A stretch of DNA of 49,965 bases, from the NCBI GenBank assembly GCA_029224965.1, contig JAQXVO010000029.1, positions 1 to 49,965 of the forward strand, given 5' to 3'. Below the pieces are notes generated by a model that was not told the DNA's origin, ran no database searches, and was given only the letters and a program-made list of their open reading frames with translations. Below, one piece after another: positions 40,579-48,609 of the stretch (positions within the stretch are counted from its first letter, which is position 1; every line of letters begins with the position of its first letter). The DNA comes from Lachnospiraceae bacterium. GTDB lineage: Bacteria > Bacillota > Clostridia > Lachnospirales > Lachnospiraceae. The position numbers and the translations under genes were made by a program.

Positions 40579-41682
40579 ATGTCTAAAGTAAGAATCGGTA
40601 TCATCGGATGCGGCGGCATTGCCAATCAGAAGCATATGCCGGCTATGAAGAATAACAGTGATCTCTGTGAGATCGTAGCAACCTGCGACATCATCCGCGA
40701 GCGTGCAGAGAAGGCAGCTGCAGAATACGGGGCTCCCGGATGCAAGGTGTTTGAAGATTATCACGATCTTCTGGCAGATCCTGAAGTAGAAGTTGTTCAT
40801 ATCTGCACACCGAACGTATCCCACAGCGAGATCGCAATCGCATCCTTCGAAGCAAAGAAGCATGTCTACTGCGAGAAGCCCATGTCTCATTCTACAGAAG
40901 AGGCCAAGAAGATGGTAGAAGCCTGGAAGAAGTCCGGCATGCAGTTCACGGTAGGCTATCAGAACAGATTCCGTCCGGAAGTTCAGAACCTTCACGCAGC
41001 ATGCGAGGCAGGCGATCTTGGCGATATCTACTTCGCACAGGCCTGGGCTATCCGTCGGAGAGGCGTTCCGACCTGGGGCGTATTCCCCAACAAGAAGCTG
41101 CAGGGCGGCGGACCCCTGATCGATATCGGAACCCACGCACTGGATATCACCCTCTGGTGCATGAATAACTACGATGTTGACAGCATCACAGGTTCTGTTT
41201 TCTATAAGCTTGGACATCTGCAGCAGGCAACCGAAGGAAATCTCTTCGGACCCTGGGATCCGGAAACTTTCGAAGTTGAGGATTCCGCATTCGGCTACAT
41301 CAAGATGAAGAACGGCGCAGCCATCCAGCTCAATGCCAGCTGGGCACTGAACATCCTTGAGTCCCGTGAGGCATCGACAACCCTCTGCGGAACAAAGGCA
41401 GGCGCTGAGATCCATTCCGGCATGAGCCACACCAAGAACGAGCTCATCTACAACAGAGGACGGAACGGTCAGCTCATGGAAGAGAAGCTTTCCCCGGTCG
41501 GCGGTGTCGCGTACTTCGGCGGCGGCGGTGGAGAAGAGGGAACCATCGATAACCGTCAGTGGCTGGAAGCTATTCAGAGCGGAAATTCACCCCTTGTAAA
41601 GCCGGAGCAGGCACTGGTTGTCACCCAGGTTCTGGACAATATCTACAAGGCAGCAGCAGAAAACAAGGAAATCCGCTTCTGA
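40579..41682 (+). CDS. Gfo/Idh-family sugar oxidoreductase (C-glycoside 3-oxidase type)
   Basis: A 367-residue NAD(P)-dependent oxidoreductase. The Rossmann glycine motif is GIIGCGGIANQKH (8-20), and KHVYCEKPMSHS carries the catalytic EKP Lys. The C-terminal domain holds GGGPLIDIGTHALDITLW with the G-x-x-x-D-x-G-x-H pattern of active members. Gfo/Idh enzymes directly before DUF6379 and TIM-barrel subunit genes act on C-glycosides by oxidising the C3 hydroxyl of the sugar, which prepares the C-C bond for cleavage (as DgpA does with puerarin). The same role is inferred here from gene order. AGAGGAGAAAACTT gives a strong start. It opens a four-gene operon. Confidence 0.9.
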   Translation: MSKVRIGIIGCGGIANQKHMPAMKNNSDLCEIVATCDIIRERAEKAAAEYGAPGCKVFEDYHDLLADPEVEVVHICTPNVSHSEIAIASFEAKKHVYCEKPMSHSTEEAKKMVEAWKKSGMQFTVGYQNRFRPEVQNLHAACEAGDLGDIYFAQAWAIRRRGVPTWGVFPNKKLQGGGPLIDIGTHALDITLWCMNNYDVDSITGSVFYKLGHLQQATEGNLFGPWDPETFEVEDSAFGYIKMKNGAAIQLNASWALNILESREASTTLCGTKAGAEIHSGMSHTKNELIYNRGRNGQLMEEKLSPVGGVAYFGGGGGEEGTIDNRQWLEAIQSGNSPLVKPEQALVVTQVLDNIYKAAAENKEIRF

Positions 41683-41705
41683 TCAATTCGTGAAAGGAGA
41701 ATATG

Positions 41706-42164
41706 ATGGGATTTGCAATGCGAATGAAATTGAATGACTCCATCGTAAAGAAGGAGACATTCCGGAATACATATATTGATGGTAAGCGGAGCGGCTTTGA
41801 ATTTAAGGCACAGCTGGCTTACTACCGCGGACACTTCCTTTCCGATATCGATTCTCTTGAGGTCTATCTGGACGGAGAGAAGATGCCGGACTGGGCTATC
41901 ACCTTCGAACTGAACGGCAAGGAAATGCCTCTTTACAAGGTTTATGAAGCCCAGACCGAGTTCTGGAGTCAGGTTAATCAGGCAACCATCCGTGTCGTCA
42001 AGGCCGGCGGTGTCGCAGACGGCGACCACGAACTGGATTTCAGGCTCATGCTTCGTGTTCCTTATATGCAGATCGGACCGGACCATAACTTTATGCCTCT
42101 GGATTCCGGTGAAAAGGTAACCGTCCATGTCGAAGAAGTGAAGGAGGGCAAGTTCGATGAGTGA
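41706..42164 (+). CDS. C-glycoside deglycosidase beta-subunit family protein (DUF6379)
   Basis: A 152-residue small beta-rich protein of the DUF6379 family, whose members form the beta subunit of C-glycoside deglycosidases (DgpB, CarC, DfgB types). Typical stretches are FRNTYIDGKRSGFEFKAQL, YYRGHFLSDIDSLEVYLDG, and the C-terminal LDFRLMLRVPYMQIG. It would bind the TIM-barrel subunit encoded next and help hold the oxidised substrate. The second ATG (41706) is preferred, since AGGAG ends six bases before it; the first ATG at 41703 is too close. Its end overlaps the next start by eight bases, so the two subunits are translationally coupled, as expected for a fixed-ratio complex. Confidence 0.85.
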   Translation: MGFAMRMKLNDSIVKKETFRNTYIDGKRSGFEFKAQLAYYRGHFLSDIDSLEVYLDGEKMPDWAITFELNGKEMPLYKVYEAQTEFWSQVNQATIRVVKAGGVADGDHELDFRLMLRVPYMQIGPDHNFMPLDSGEKVTVHVEEVKEGKFDE

Positions 42165-43140
42165 TCTGAAAATCGGAGCAACCCTGTTCTGCTACGGAAC
42201 AGAATACGCTCGTTATGAATATGACTTTGAAGAATGCGTAAAGCAGGCCGCCCTGAATGGTGCCGAAGGCTATGAAATCGTAGCCACACAGATGATTCCG
42301 GAATATCCGAATGTCTCCGATGCCTTCATCGGAAAGGTAGAGCGGCTCCGCCGTGAGTACGGAATCGGTCCGATCAGCTATGCAGCAAATAACGACAAGG
42401 GCATGCGCTGGGACAGAAACCTTACCGACGATGAGATGCTTGCCAATGCCATCATTGATCTGAAGTCTGCCCATGCACTGGGCTGCCATGTGATGCGGGT
42501 TCAGTACATGATGAGCCCCGAGGCTTTTGTACGCCTGGCTCCCTATGCAGAGCTTTATGATGTAAAGTGCGGCATTGAGATTCACAATCCGGAAACCCCG
42601 AATTCTCCTGTTATGCAGAAGTACCTGGAACTCATCAAAAAGAGCGGTTCCAAGTATCTCGGATTTGTACCGGATTTCGGCTTCCTTTCTGTACAGCCCA
42701 ACCATCCCATGTGGCTTCGTGCTTTAAGAAACGGTGTCAAAGAAGAGCATCTTCGTCTGGCGGAGAAACTTCGCCGGGAGGGTGTAAGCCAGGAAGAAGC
42801 CGCAAAGCAGGTTATGGCAGCAGGTGCATCTCCCGCCATCATGGAGGCCTTAAGCGGTATGTGGGGATTTGTACAGTTCCACGATGAGAAGGACCTTCCG
42901 GGGCTTCTCCAGGAACTGAAAGACATCCTTCCCTACAGCTTCGAATGCCACTGCAAGTTCCATTATCTGGATGAGAACAATCATGAGTTCTCCATTCCTT
43001 ATAACAAGATCTTCGAGGTTCTGAAGGCTTCTGACTTCAAGGGCTATCTGGTCTGCGAGTACGAGGATGAGACCTACTGTGGCGGTACCGGCTACACCAG
43101 ACGGATGCTTGCTATGCAGCATGAACTGCTTGAAAAATAA
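42157..43140 (+). CDS. C-glycoside deglycosidase alpha-subunit-like TIM-barrel protein
   Basis: A 327-residue xylose-isomerase-like TIM barrel. Metal ligands in the family order are Glu in GIEIHNPE (near 142), Asp in VPDFGFLS (near 173), His in CHCKFHYLD (near 268) and Glu in VCEYEDE (near 303). Next to a DUF6379 gene such proteins are the catalytic alpha subunits of C-glycoside deglycosidases, which use a divalent metal to eliminate the aglycone from a 3-oxo-C-glycoside, leaving a 1,5-anhydro-hexenulose. Helical segment 205-232 (EHLRLAEKLRREGVSQEEAA) is an insertion compared with the isomerase at 36375. AAGGAGGGC precedes the ATG. Substrate (puerarin-type, isovitexin-type or other C-glycosides) cannot be read from sequence. 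Confidence 0.85.
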   Translation: MSDLKIGATLFCYGTEYARYEYDFEECVKQAALNGAEGYEIVATQMIPEYPNVSDAFIGKVERLRREYGIGPISYAANNDKGMRWDRNLTDDEMLANAIIDLKSAHALGCHVMRVQYMMSPEAFVRLAPYAELYDVKCGIEIHNPETPNSPVMQKYLELIKKSGSKYLGFVPDFGFLSVQPNHPMWLRALRNGVKEEHLRLAEKLRREGVSQEEAAKQVMAAGASPAIMEALSGMWGFVQFHDEKDLPGLLQELKDILPYSFECHCKFHYLDENNHEFSIPYNKIFEVLKASDFKGYLVCEYEDETYCGGTGYTRRMLAMQHELLEK

Positions 43141-43148
43141 TATAAAAA

Positions 43149-43237
43149 TTCTGCCTGTGGAAGAATTGCTCTGCAGGCAGAAACCATAAGGTAAAAACAT
43201 GAAAAAGTGATCCTGCAGATCGGGGAATCTGCAGGAT
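43149..43237 (+). promoter_or_regulatory. Two adjacent hairpins between deglycosidase and transporter genes
   Basis: TTCTGCCTG (43149-43157) pairs with CAGGCAGAA (43174-43182). Then ATCCTGCAGAT (43210-43220) pairs with ATCTGCAGGAT (43227-43237). They share CTGCAGG, so alternative pairings are possible. The second ends 18 bases before the transporter start; no T-run follows. The position suggests tuning of transporter expression inside the operon, by RNA processing or attenuation. Confidence 0.5.
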
Positions 43238-43254
43238 TGAAGAAGGGAATATTT

Positions 43255-44637
43255 ATGAGTGCGAATACAACTACTTCGACAGCAATGCCGGCACAGCAGA
43301 GACTCAGTAAGAAAACACTGTTTGCCTACGGATGTGGTGACTTTGCCAGTAACCTGACCAATACCTTTATCGGAAGCTATCTGACCATCTACTATACCGA
43401 TGTCGTCGGACTGACACCTTTAATCGTTTCCGTCATCATGCTGATTGCTAGAATCTGGGATGCCATTAATGATCCCATGTTCGGTGCAATTGCAGAGCGG
43501 ACCAATTCGAAGAAAGGACGTTTCCGCCCTTACATCTTCTACTTCACACCTTTCCTGGCTCTGTCCGCAGTCCTGACCTTTACCAAAGTCGGCGGTCCTG
43601 CATCTGCAATCTATGCAGCTGTCACCTATATTGCCTATGGTATGCTTTATACCGTTGTCAACCTGTCCTATGGTTCCCTTTCAACGGTTATGTCCACCAA
43701 TCCGGAAGATATCAGTCAGTTGGCCAGCTGGAGAATGATGGGAACCAATCTTTCCTCTGTCATTCTTTCTGCAATTTCTCCGATCATCATGCATGCCATT
43801 GCCGGAGGAGAGCAGTTCACACCGAACAGCTACACCATCACCATTCTGATCTTTGCTATCTGTCAGGTTCCTCTGTTCTACTTCGTTTATGCAAACTGTA
43901 AGGAAGTCGTAAAGCCCGTACAGACAGGCCGGAAGATCACTGTCGGCGAGAGTATTAAATCGGTTGTAACCAATGGACCGCTTATGCTGATCTTCGCTAT
44001 GATGGCAGCACAGATGTTCGGCTTCTTCGGCCGTCTGGGAACTGTCGTCTACTACATCATTTATGTACTTCAGCGTCCGGATCTGATCAGTGTCTTCATG
44101 TCCCTGCCATCCATTATGACAGTTATCGGAATTTTCCTGACCAAGAACTTCATTCTCCGCATCGGTAAGAAGAGACTGATCGCCATCGGCTATGTCGGAG
44201 CCGGCTTAACACTGATTGCTCTGTATTTCGTAAGTTCAACGAACATCGGACTTCTGATTTTCCTGCATGCTCTGTATGGATTCTTCTGCTTCTCCTTCCC
44301 GATCCCGATGTCTATGGTTCCGGAAGCAATCAACTATCAGGAAGACAAGACCGGGGTTCGCGCCGACGGTGTCGCTTATGCAGCCGTATCTCTTTCTACC
44401 AAGATCGGCAATGCCTTCGGACCTGCTCTCGCCCTGATCATCATGGGAGCCTTCGGCTACGTCGCAAATGCAAAGCAGACCGCAACCGCAATGACCGGTA
44501 TCAACCTGGTTACCAACCTGATCTTCGGTATCTGCTACCTGATCGCCCTGATCCCGCTTTACTTCTATCCTCTGGATGAGAAAAAGAACGCCGAGATCGA
44601 AGCAAGCCTGGATAAGAAGAGAGCTGCAAATAAGTGA
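43255..44637 (+). CDS. GPH-type MFS transporter for glycosides
   Basis: A 460-residue, 12-helix transporter of the glycoside-pentoside-hexuronide:cation symporter group (MFS superfamily). Family signs are the LFAYGCGDFASNLTNTFIGS first helix, DVVGLTPLIVSVIML, the RIWDAINDPMFGAIAERTNS loop (D-x-x-N-D-P cation/sugar motif) and KKGRFRPYIFY. It would bring the C-glycoside, or a related glycoside, into the cell with Na+ or H+. The ATG at 43255 is chosen for AAGGGAATATTT; the longer frame from 43207 starts within the hairpin. It is the last gene of the operon, followed by a terminator. Confidence 0.9.
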   Translation: MSANTTTSTAMPAQQRLSKKTLFAYGCGDFASNLTNTFIGSYLTIYYTDVVGLTPLIVSVIMLIARIWDAINDPMFGAIAERTNSKKGRFRPYIFYFTPFLALSAVLTFTKVGGPASAIYAAVTYIAYGMLYTVVNLSYGSLSTVMSTNPEDISQLASWRMMGTNLSSVILSAISPIIMHAIAGGEQFTPNSYTITILIFAICQVPLFYFVYANCKEVVKPVQTGRKITVGESIKSVVTNGPLMLIFAMMAAQMFGFFGRLGTVVYYIIYVLQRPDLISVFMSLPSIMTVIGIFLTKNFILRIGKKRLIAIGYVGAGLTLIALYFVSSTNIGLLIFLHALYGFFCFSFPIPMSMVPEAINYQEDKTGVRADGVAYAAVSLSTKIGNAFGPALALIIMGAFGYVANAKQTATAMTGINLVTNLIFGICYLIALIPLYFYPLDEKKNAEIEASLDKKRAANK

Positions 44638-45047
44638 TAAGAGTCACATCGGAGGCTTTCCTTAAAGTACTCGGTAAAATCAATATGAGATAAAAAAACG
44701 AGCTTCTAAAGAAGCAATCATAAAGCACTGAAATCCACCTGTGATTCCGCCGATGGCAGAAGAGCAGGTGGATTTTTATGTGGGAAGGAACAGTGAGTCT
44801 CATACCAGAATACTCCGATGAAAACTCAGCTATGTCCGGATGGCAGAGGGCGCCAGACAATACCTTTCTTCTGAATTTCTTTCGGAAACTGCTTTCATAC
44901 CGTACCTTTATATTTATGCAGAATCGGTGTATTATAATTCTATTAGCAGCCAAGAACTGCAACAGATATAATAATTCTATGAGTAGAGAAAAGGCTGCGG
45001 CAGGAATCTCTGCAGGAAGCCGGAAATAAGATATAGGAAACAAGTTT
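44638..45047. other. Intergenic region with operon terminator
   Basis: Four hundred and ten bases between the transporter and the RelA/SpoT-domain gene. AAATCCACCTG (44731-44741) pairs with CAGGTGGATTT (44765-44775), then TTT: the end of the C-glycoside operon. The open frame at 44778-45029 starts on the terminator's T-run, has no ribosome site and no recognisable product. ATATAGGAAACAAGTTT precedes the next gene. Nothing else was recognised. Confidence 0.65.
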
Positions 45048-46037
45048 ATGGTTCAGCTGACAGATTACTTATATTCAGGAGATACCGTTCTTAAAATTCT
45101 GCATGGTTATTCAGCAGATCTTCGAAAAAGCGCTAAAGAGACAGGAAACCAGGTGGATCTCGTCCATGCCGATTTCCTCTCCCAGATGATCGACATGCTG
45201 GAACAGAATGACTTCATTACCTCCCAGTCCCAGAGACTCCGGGAATTCTACAAGTATATGGCCCAGCAGTATCCCTACCTGGCCTTTACTTTCCACGGGA
45301 GAATCAAGTCTCTGATCCGGGCAGAGGAGAAATTCAACGGCTACATCTCGAATTTTATCTGCGAATATTATCAGAAGCACAGGGAATTCCCGCCCTTATC
45401 CGACATCAAGGACCAGGTCAAGCGCTTCCGCGACCTGATTGCCTACCGGATCGTCATCTGTATGCCCAAGTGCCACCTGAAGCCGGGCCAAGACCGGGAA
45501 GAGGTTGAGCTTGGCCTTCTCTATGAGATCGCAAACAAGATGCCCCGGTTCCTTAAGGACTTTGATTTCACGCCGGAAATTGCGGATAAGGCCCTGCCCA
45601 ACCAGTCCCCTCGCTTGGACGAAGCGGTCCGGCCCTACTACAAGGACTACATCGAAAATGTCAAGGATGCCGGCTACCGGTCCCTCCACATCGCCCTCTA
45701 TGATCACATGTCCAGGAGCTATATCGAGATGCAGCTTCGGACCAAGGACATGGACGACTTCGCGGAGATCGGGAACGCCAATCACGCCGCCTATGAGAAG
45801 GCCCAGAAGAAGGAGCGGACCCGCCGTCAGGACGTGCCGGAGGGAGAGTGCATCTACTTCGATGAAGCCTACGAGCGGGTATGGAATCTGCAGAATCTCG
45901 ACCTTTCCAAAGTGGACGTCAATATGTTCACCGCCGCCAGCAATTTCCTCGTGAACGACGGCTGCGGCCTCTATCGGGGCCGGCAGATCCTTCCTTACGA
46001 GCATCTCTCACGCTTCCAGAACGATGAGATTGACTGA
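45048..46037 (+). CDS. Stand-alone RelA/SpoT-domain protein (alarmone synthetase-like)
   Basis: A 329-residue protein with a RelA/SpoT synthetase domain but no HD hydrolase, TGS or ACT domain. The recognisable parts are FHGRIKSLIRAEEKF, the VKRFRDLIAYRIVICMP strand, and the GYRSLHIAL and IEMQLRTKDMDDFAEIGNAN stretches that carry substrate- and metal-binding Glu and His. The N-terminal 65 residues and the C-terminal 60 are not part of the classical domain. It resembles small alarmone synthetases that make (p)ppGpp or related nucleotides without ribosome control. Whether the catalytic pocket is complete needs an alignment. It appears monocistronic. Confidence 0.83.
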   Translation: MVQLTDYLYSGDTVLKILHGYSADLRKSAKETGNQVDLVHADFLSQMIDMLEQNDFITSQSQRLREFYKYMAQQYPYLAFTFHGRIKSLIRAEEKFNGYISNFICEYYQKHREFPPLSDIKDQVKRFRDLIAYRIVICMPKCHLKPGQDREEVELGLLYEIANKMPRFLKDFDFTPEIADKALPNQSPRLDEAVRPYYKDYIENVKDAGYRSLHIALYDHMSRSYIEMQLRTKDMDDFAEIGNANHAAYEKAQKKERTRRQDVPEGECIYFDEAYERVWNLQNLDLSKVDVNMFTAASNFLVNDGCGLYRGRQILPYEHLSRFQNDEID

Positions 46038-46361
46038 AGAAAGCATACCCTATTCAGAAATATAGGCCAGCCTGAAAAAACAGCTAAACCTGCAGGAAAA
46101 ATCCGACAGTAAGAAGGGAGCATAACGATGGCAAGACAGATGGACTGATTATTCCGTATAACGTAATACTTGGAAGCGGAGCAAAACAGGTTTTTAAGGA
46201 AATCTATATGACTGCGAAGAAGAATGGGGAGATACACAGGGGGCTGTAATAAGAAGGCGGCGGGATGACAGAATTACGCTTTTACTGAAACAGGGCGAAA
46301 AATTGGGTATGATGGAATGGGTCTATATTTGGATCGAACGGACTGAAGAAAGGATGGAATT
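46038..46361. other. Intergenic region with possible gene fossil
   Basis: Variant AAATATAGGCC at 46059-46069 and GGTCTATATTT at 46319-46329. AAGAAGGGAG at 46112-46121 is a good ribosome site followed by ATG at 46128, but the frame stops after six codons. Another frame through the same place stays open to about 46249 with a compact peptide (GLIIPYNVILGSGAKQVF...) that looks gene-like; a frameshifted remnant is possible. No complete gene is supported. Confidence 0.35.
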
Positions 46362-46718
46362 ATGAATATTATCACGAAGATTTTGGCTGTGCTGGTGGCG
46401 CTGGAGTTTCTCTATATCTTTTATCTGGAGACGATTGCGACGGCTTCGGAGAAGACTTCGAAGGTTTTTGGAATGACCAAGGAGGAGCTGGAGCAGAAGA
46501 ATGTGAATGTCCTTTTCAAGAATCAGGGTGTCTACAATGGGCTGCTTTCGGTGCTGATTCTTCTGGCGGTCTTTGCTTTTGCCAGTAAGACGGCGGTTAT
46601 CTGTCTCATGGTCTATATTGTGGCGGTTGCTTTGTACGGGAGCTTCACCAGCAATCCGAAGATCATTCTGATGCAGGGCGGACTGGCGATTCTGACTCTG
46701 ATTTCCTGTATTTTCTGA
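46362..46718 (+). CDS. DUF1304-family membrane protein
   Basis: A 118-residue protein of the DUF1304 family with four membrane helices, the first beginning with ILAVLVALEFLYIFYLET (family hallmark: a Glu in helix 1). The conserved loop NVLFKNQGVYNGLLSVLI and the end FTSNPKIILMQGGLAIL follow. The function of the family is unknown. GAAAGGATGGAATT precedes the ATG. The MBL-fold gene starts only 26 bases after its stop, so the two are probably cotranscribed. Confidence 0.87.
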   Translation: MNIITKILAVLVALEFLYIFYLETIATASEKTSKVFGMTKEELEQKNVNVLFKNQGVYNGLLSVLILLAVFAFASKTAVICLMVYIVAVALYGSFTSNPKIILMQGGLAILTLISCIF

Positions 46719-46744
46719 GGGGTGTTTGAGAAAGGGGAATGGCG

Positions 46745-47389
46745 ATGGATGAGCTATTGAAAAATATCAGTGTCAATACGCAGAGCAGTATCCGGATCCA
46801 GTGTCCGGATGGACCAGTGATCTATTCGGATCCTTTCCAGATTCGGGAGGATTCGCATGATGCGGACCTAGTCCTTATTACGCATGATCATTATGATCAT
46901 TTTGATCCGGATTCGATTGAGAGGGTGCGAAAGAGCACGACCGTTTTTATCGTTCCGGAGAAGCTGAAGAAGGAGACGGAGAAGTATGCCTCTTCGAAGG
47001 AGAACCTGATCGCTGTCCAGCCGGGCATGTCTTTCGAGGTTTCGGGCATTCCGGTGGAAACCGTCCCGGCCTACAATATCGGGAAGCCTTTTCACCCCAG
47101 GCATGCCGGCTGGGTGGGCTATATTCTGACCATCGATGGATGTCGGATCTATCTGGCAGGGGATACAGACCTGACGCTGGAAATTCAGGAGATTCATTGT
47201 GATATCGCTATGGTTCCGATCGGAGGAACCTTTACTATGGATGCCGAAGAGGCGGCGAAGTTTATCAACCGGATTCATCCCAGGGCTGCAATCCCCATTC
47301 ATTACGGAAGCATTGTCGGGAAGAAGAGTGATGCGGAGGTCTTTCGGAGAGGTGTGGATGCGGATGTTGAGGTTGTGGTGAAGCTGTGA
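46745..47389 (+). CDS. Metallo-beta-lactamase-fold hydrolase (UlaG-like)
   Basis: A 214-residue cytoplasmic metallohydrolase with the beta-lactamase-like fold. The zinc motif reads LITHDHYDHFDPDSI (H-x-H-x-D-H), followed by a metal-binding Asp in YLAGDTDLT and the His in IPIHYGSIVG. It belongs to the UlaG-like/beta-lactamase_3 group, members of which hydrolyse lactones, phosphodiesters or N-acyl compounds; the substrate is unknown. ATG 46745 is preferred over the one at 46739, since AAAGGGGA is then seven bases away. It follows the DUF1304 gene closely, which suggests an operon. Confidence 0.88.
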   Translation: MDELLKNISVNTQSSIRIQCPDGPVIYSDPFQIREDSHDADLVLITHDHYDHFDPDSIERVRKSTTVFIVPEKLKKETEKYASSKENLIAVQPGMSFEVSGIPVETVPAYNIGKPFHPRHAGWVGYILTIDGCRIYLAGDTDLTLEIQEIHCDIAMVPIGGTFTMDAEEAAKFINRIHPRAAIPIHYGSIVGKKSDAEVFRRGVDADVEVVVKL

Positions 47390-47532
47390 GAGGAGTGTAG
47401 GGGGAGGTCTATATTTAGCGATAAACTCGTGGAAAAAGTGTAGGATTAACCGAAAAATAGCGGAAACAGATCTTTTCGTCTATGGTAAACTGTAACGGAA
47501 AACTGACCTTCCGTCAGAGGCGGGAGCAGTCG

Positions 47533-48405
47533 ATGAAAGCTGTTTATCATTGGATAGATCCAGATGATAAGGAGGTAAAGGAACCGATGTTTGGAGATGA
47601 AACTTCGAACGGGCAGGGAAATTTTAATGGGAATGAAAATTCTTTCAGACAGCGTGAAAGAGTGAAGCAGACCTTTGCCAGGGTTTTCTCCATTCAAGAG
47701 GACAGGGCTTCCAATGATGAGATTCGGGATAGACTTCTGTCAGGCGGAAAAGTTACAGGTACCAATATGTGTGTTATGATCTGCGCGATCCTGATCGCTT
47801 CCGTAGGTCTTCGGACGAACTCGGTGGCTGTGATCATCGGAGCCATGCTGATTTCTCCCTTAATGGGCAGCATTCTGGCCATTGCCTATGGAACGGCTTC
47901 CAATGATATCTATCTGGTACGAAAGCATGCCATCGGATTTCTCATGCAGATCCTGGTCAGCGTTCTGACCGCTACGATTTATTTCGCTCTTTCCACGTTA
48001 AAGGCTCCAACGGAACAGCTTCTAGCAAGAACCGAGCCTGGCATCACCGATGTGATTATAGCTATTGCTGGCGGTGCTGCAGGAATTATCGGACAGACCA
48101 GACAGGATAAATTCAACAATATTATTCCAGGGGTTGCGATTGCGACTGCCCTGATGCCGCCGCTTTGCACCTGCGGCTTCTGTATCGCAAATGGGAAATG
48201 GCATCTTCTTGCCGGAGCTGCCTACCTCTTTGTGATCAATACCTACTTTATTTATGCTTCTTCCTGCGTGGTTTTATATCTTCTGGAGATTCCCAGAGTC
48301 AAAGAATTGAATGAAAAAGAATGGAAGAGACTGAGAAGAAAAAGTATCCGGAATACTGTTCTGATCTTACTGCCGATCATTCTTATTGCACTTAAGAGTA
48401 TATGA
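47533..48405 (+). CDS. DUF389-family membrane protein
   Basis: A protein of about 290 residues in the DUF389 family (TIGR00271/TIGR00341-like). A hydrophilic N-terminus is followed from about residue 85 by six or so helices with the hallmark VGLRTNSVAVIIGAMLISPL, MGSILAIAYG, and the PGVAIATALMPPLCTCGF region. The function is unknown; these resemble uncharacterised transporters. The start is uncertain: ATG 47533 with GGGAG six bases upstream is used; 47587 (AAAGGAACCG) and 47482 (no ribosome site) are alternatives. Upstream at 47406-47416 is one copy of the recurring word GGTCTATATTT. Confidence 0.82.
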   Translation: MKAVYHWIDPDDKEVKEPMFGDETSNGQGNFNGNENSFRQRERVKQTFARVFSIQEDRASNDEIRDRLLSGGKVTGTNMCVMICAILIASVGLRTNSVAVIIGAMLISPLMGSILAIAYGTASNDIYLVRKHAIGFLMQILVSVLTATIYFALSTLKAPTEQLLARTEPGITDVIIAIAGGAAGIIGQTRQDKFNNIIPGVAIATALMPPLCTCGFCIANGKWHLLAGAAYLFVINTYFIYASSCVVLYLLEIPRVKELNEKEWKRLRRKSIRNTVLILLPIILIALKSI

Positions 48406-48609
48406 ATATCCTGATTATGGAATATCAGGGATTATCAGCTGTTTCAATCTGTCATTTCTCTTGAAGCGTATGTGGCCCTGTCCTATCTTCTGGCACCGAA
48501 TCCGGCATGAGAAAAGGATCAGAACTTTGTCTTGATTTGCTTCACTATTGATTTTTCTATAGCCCTTAGTACAGTTTGTTTCAACCGGCATGGAAACAGG
48601 TGATGATTG

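Noticed and set aside
36375-44637. Naming the organism as [Eubacterium] cellulosolvens because that species cleaves C-glycosides
   Set aside because: The gene content fits a relative, but nothing in the window identifies the species; no 16S or marker gene is present.
44778-45029. 83-codon open frame after the C-glycoside operon
   Set aside because: It begins on the terminator T-run, without a ribosome site, and the product is not recognisable.
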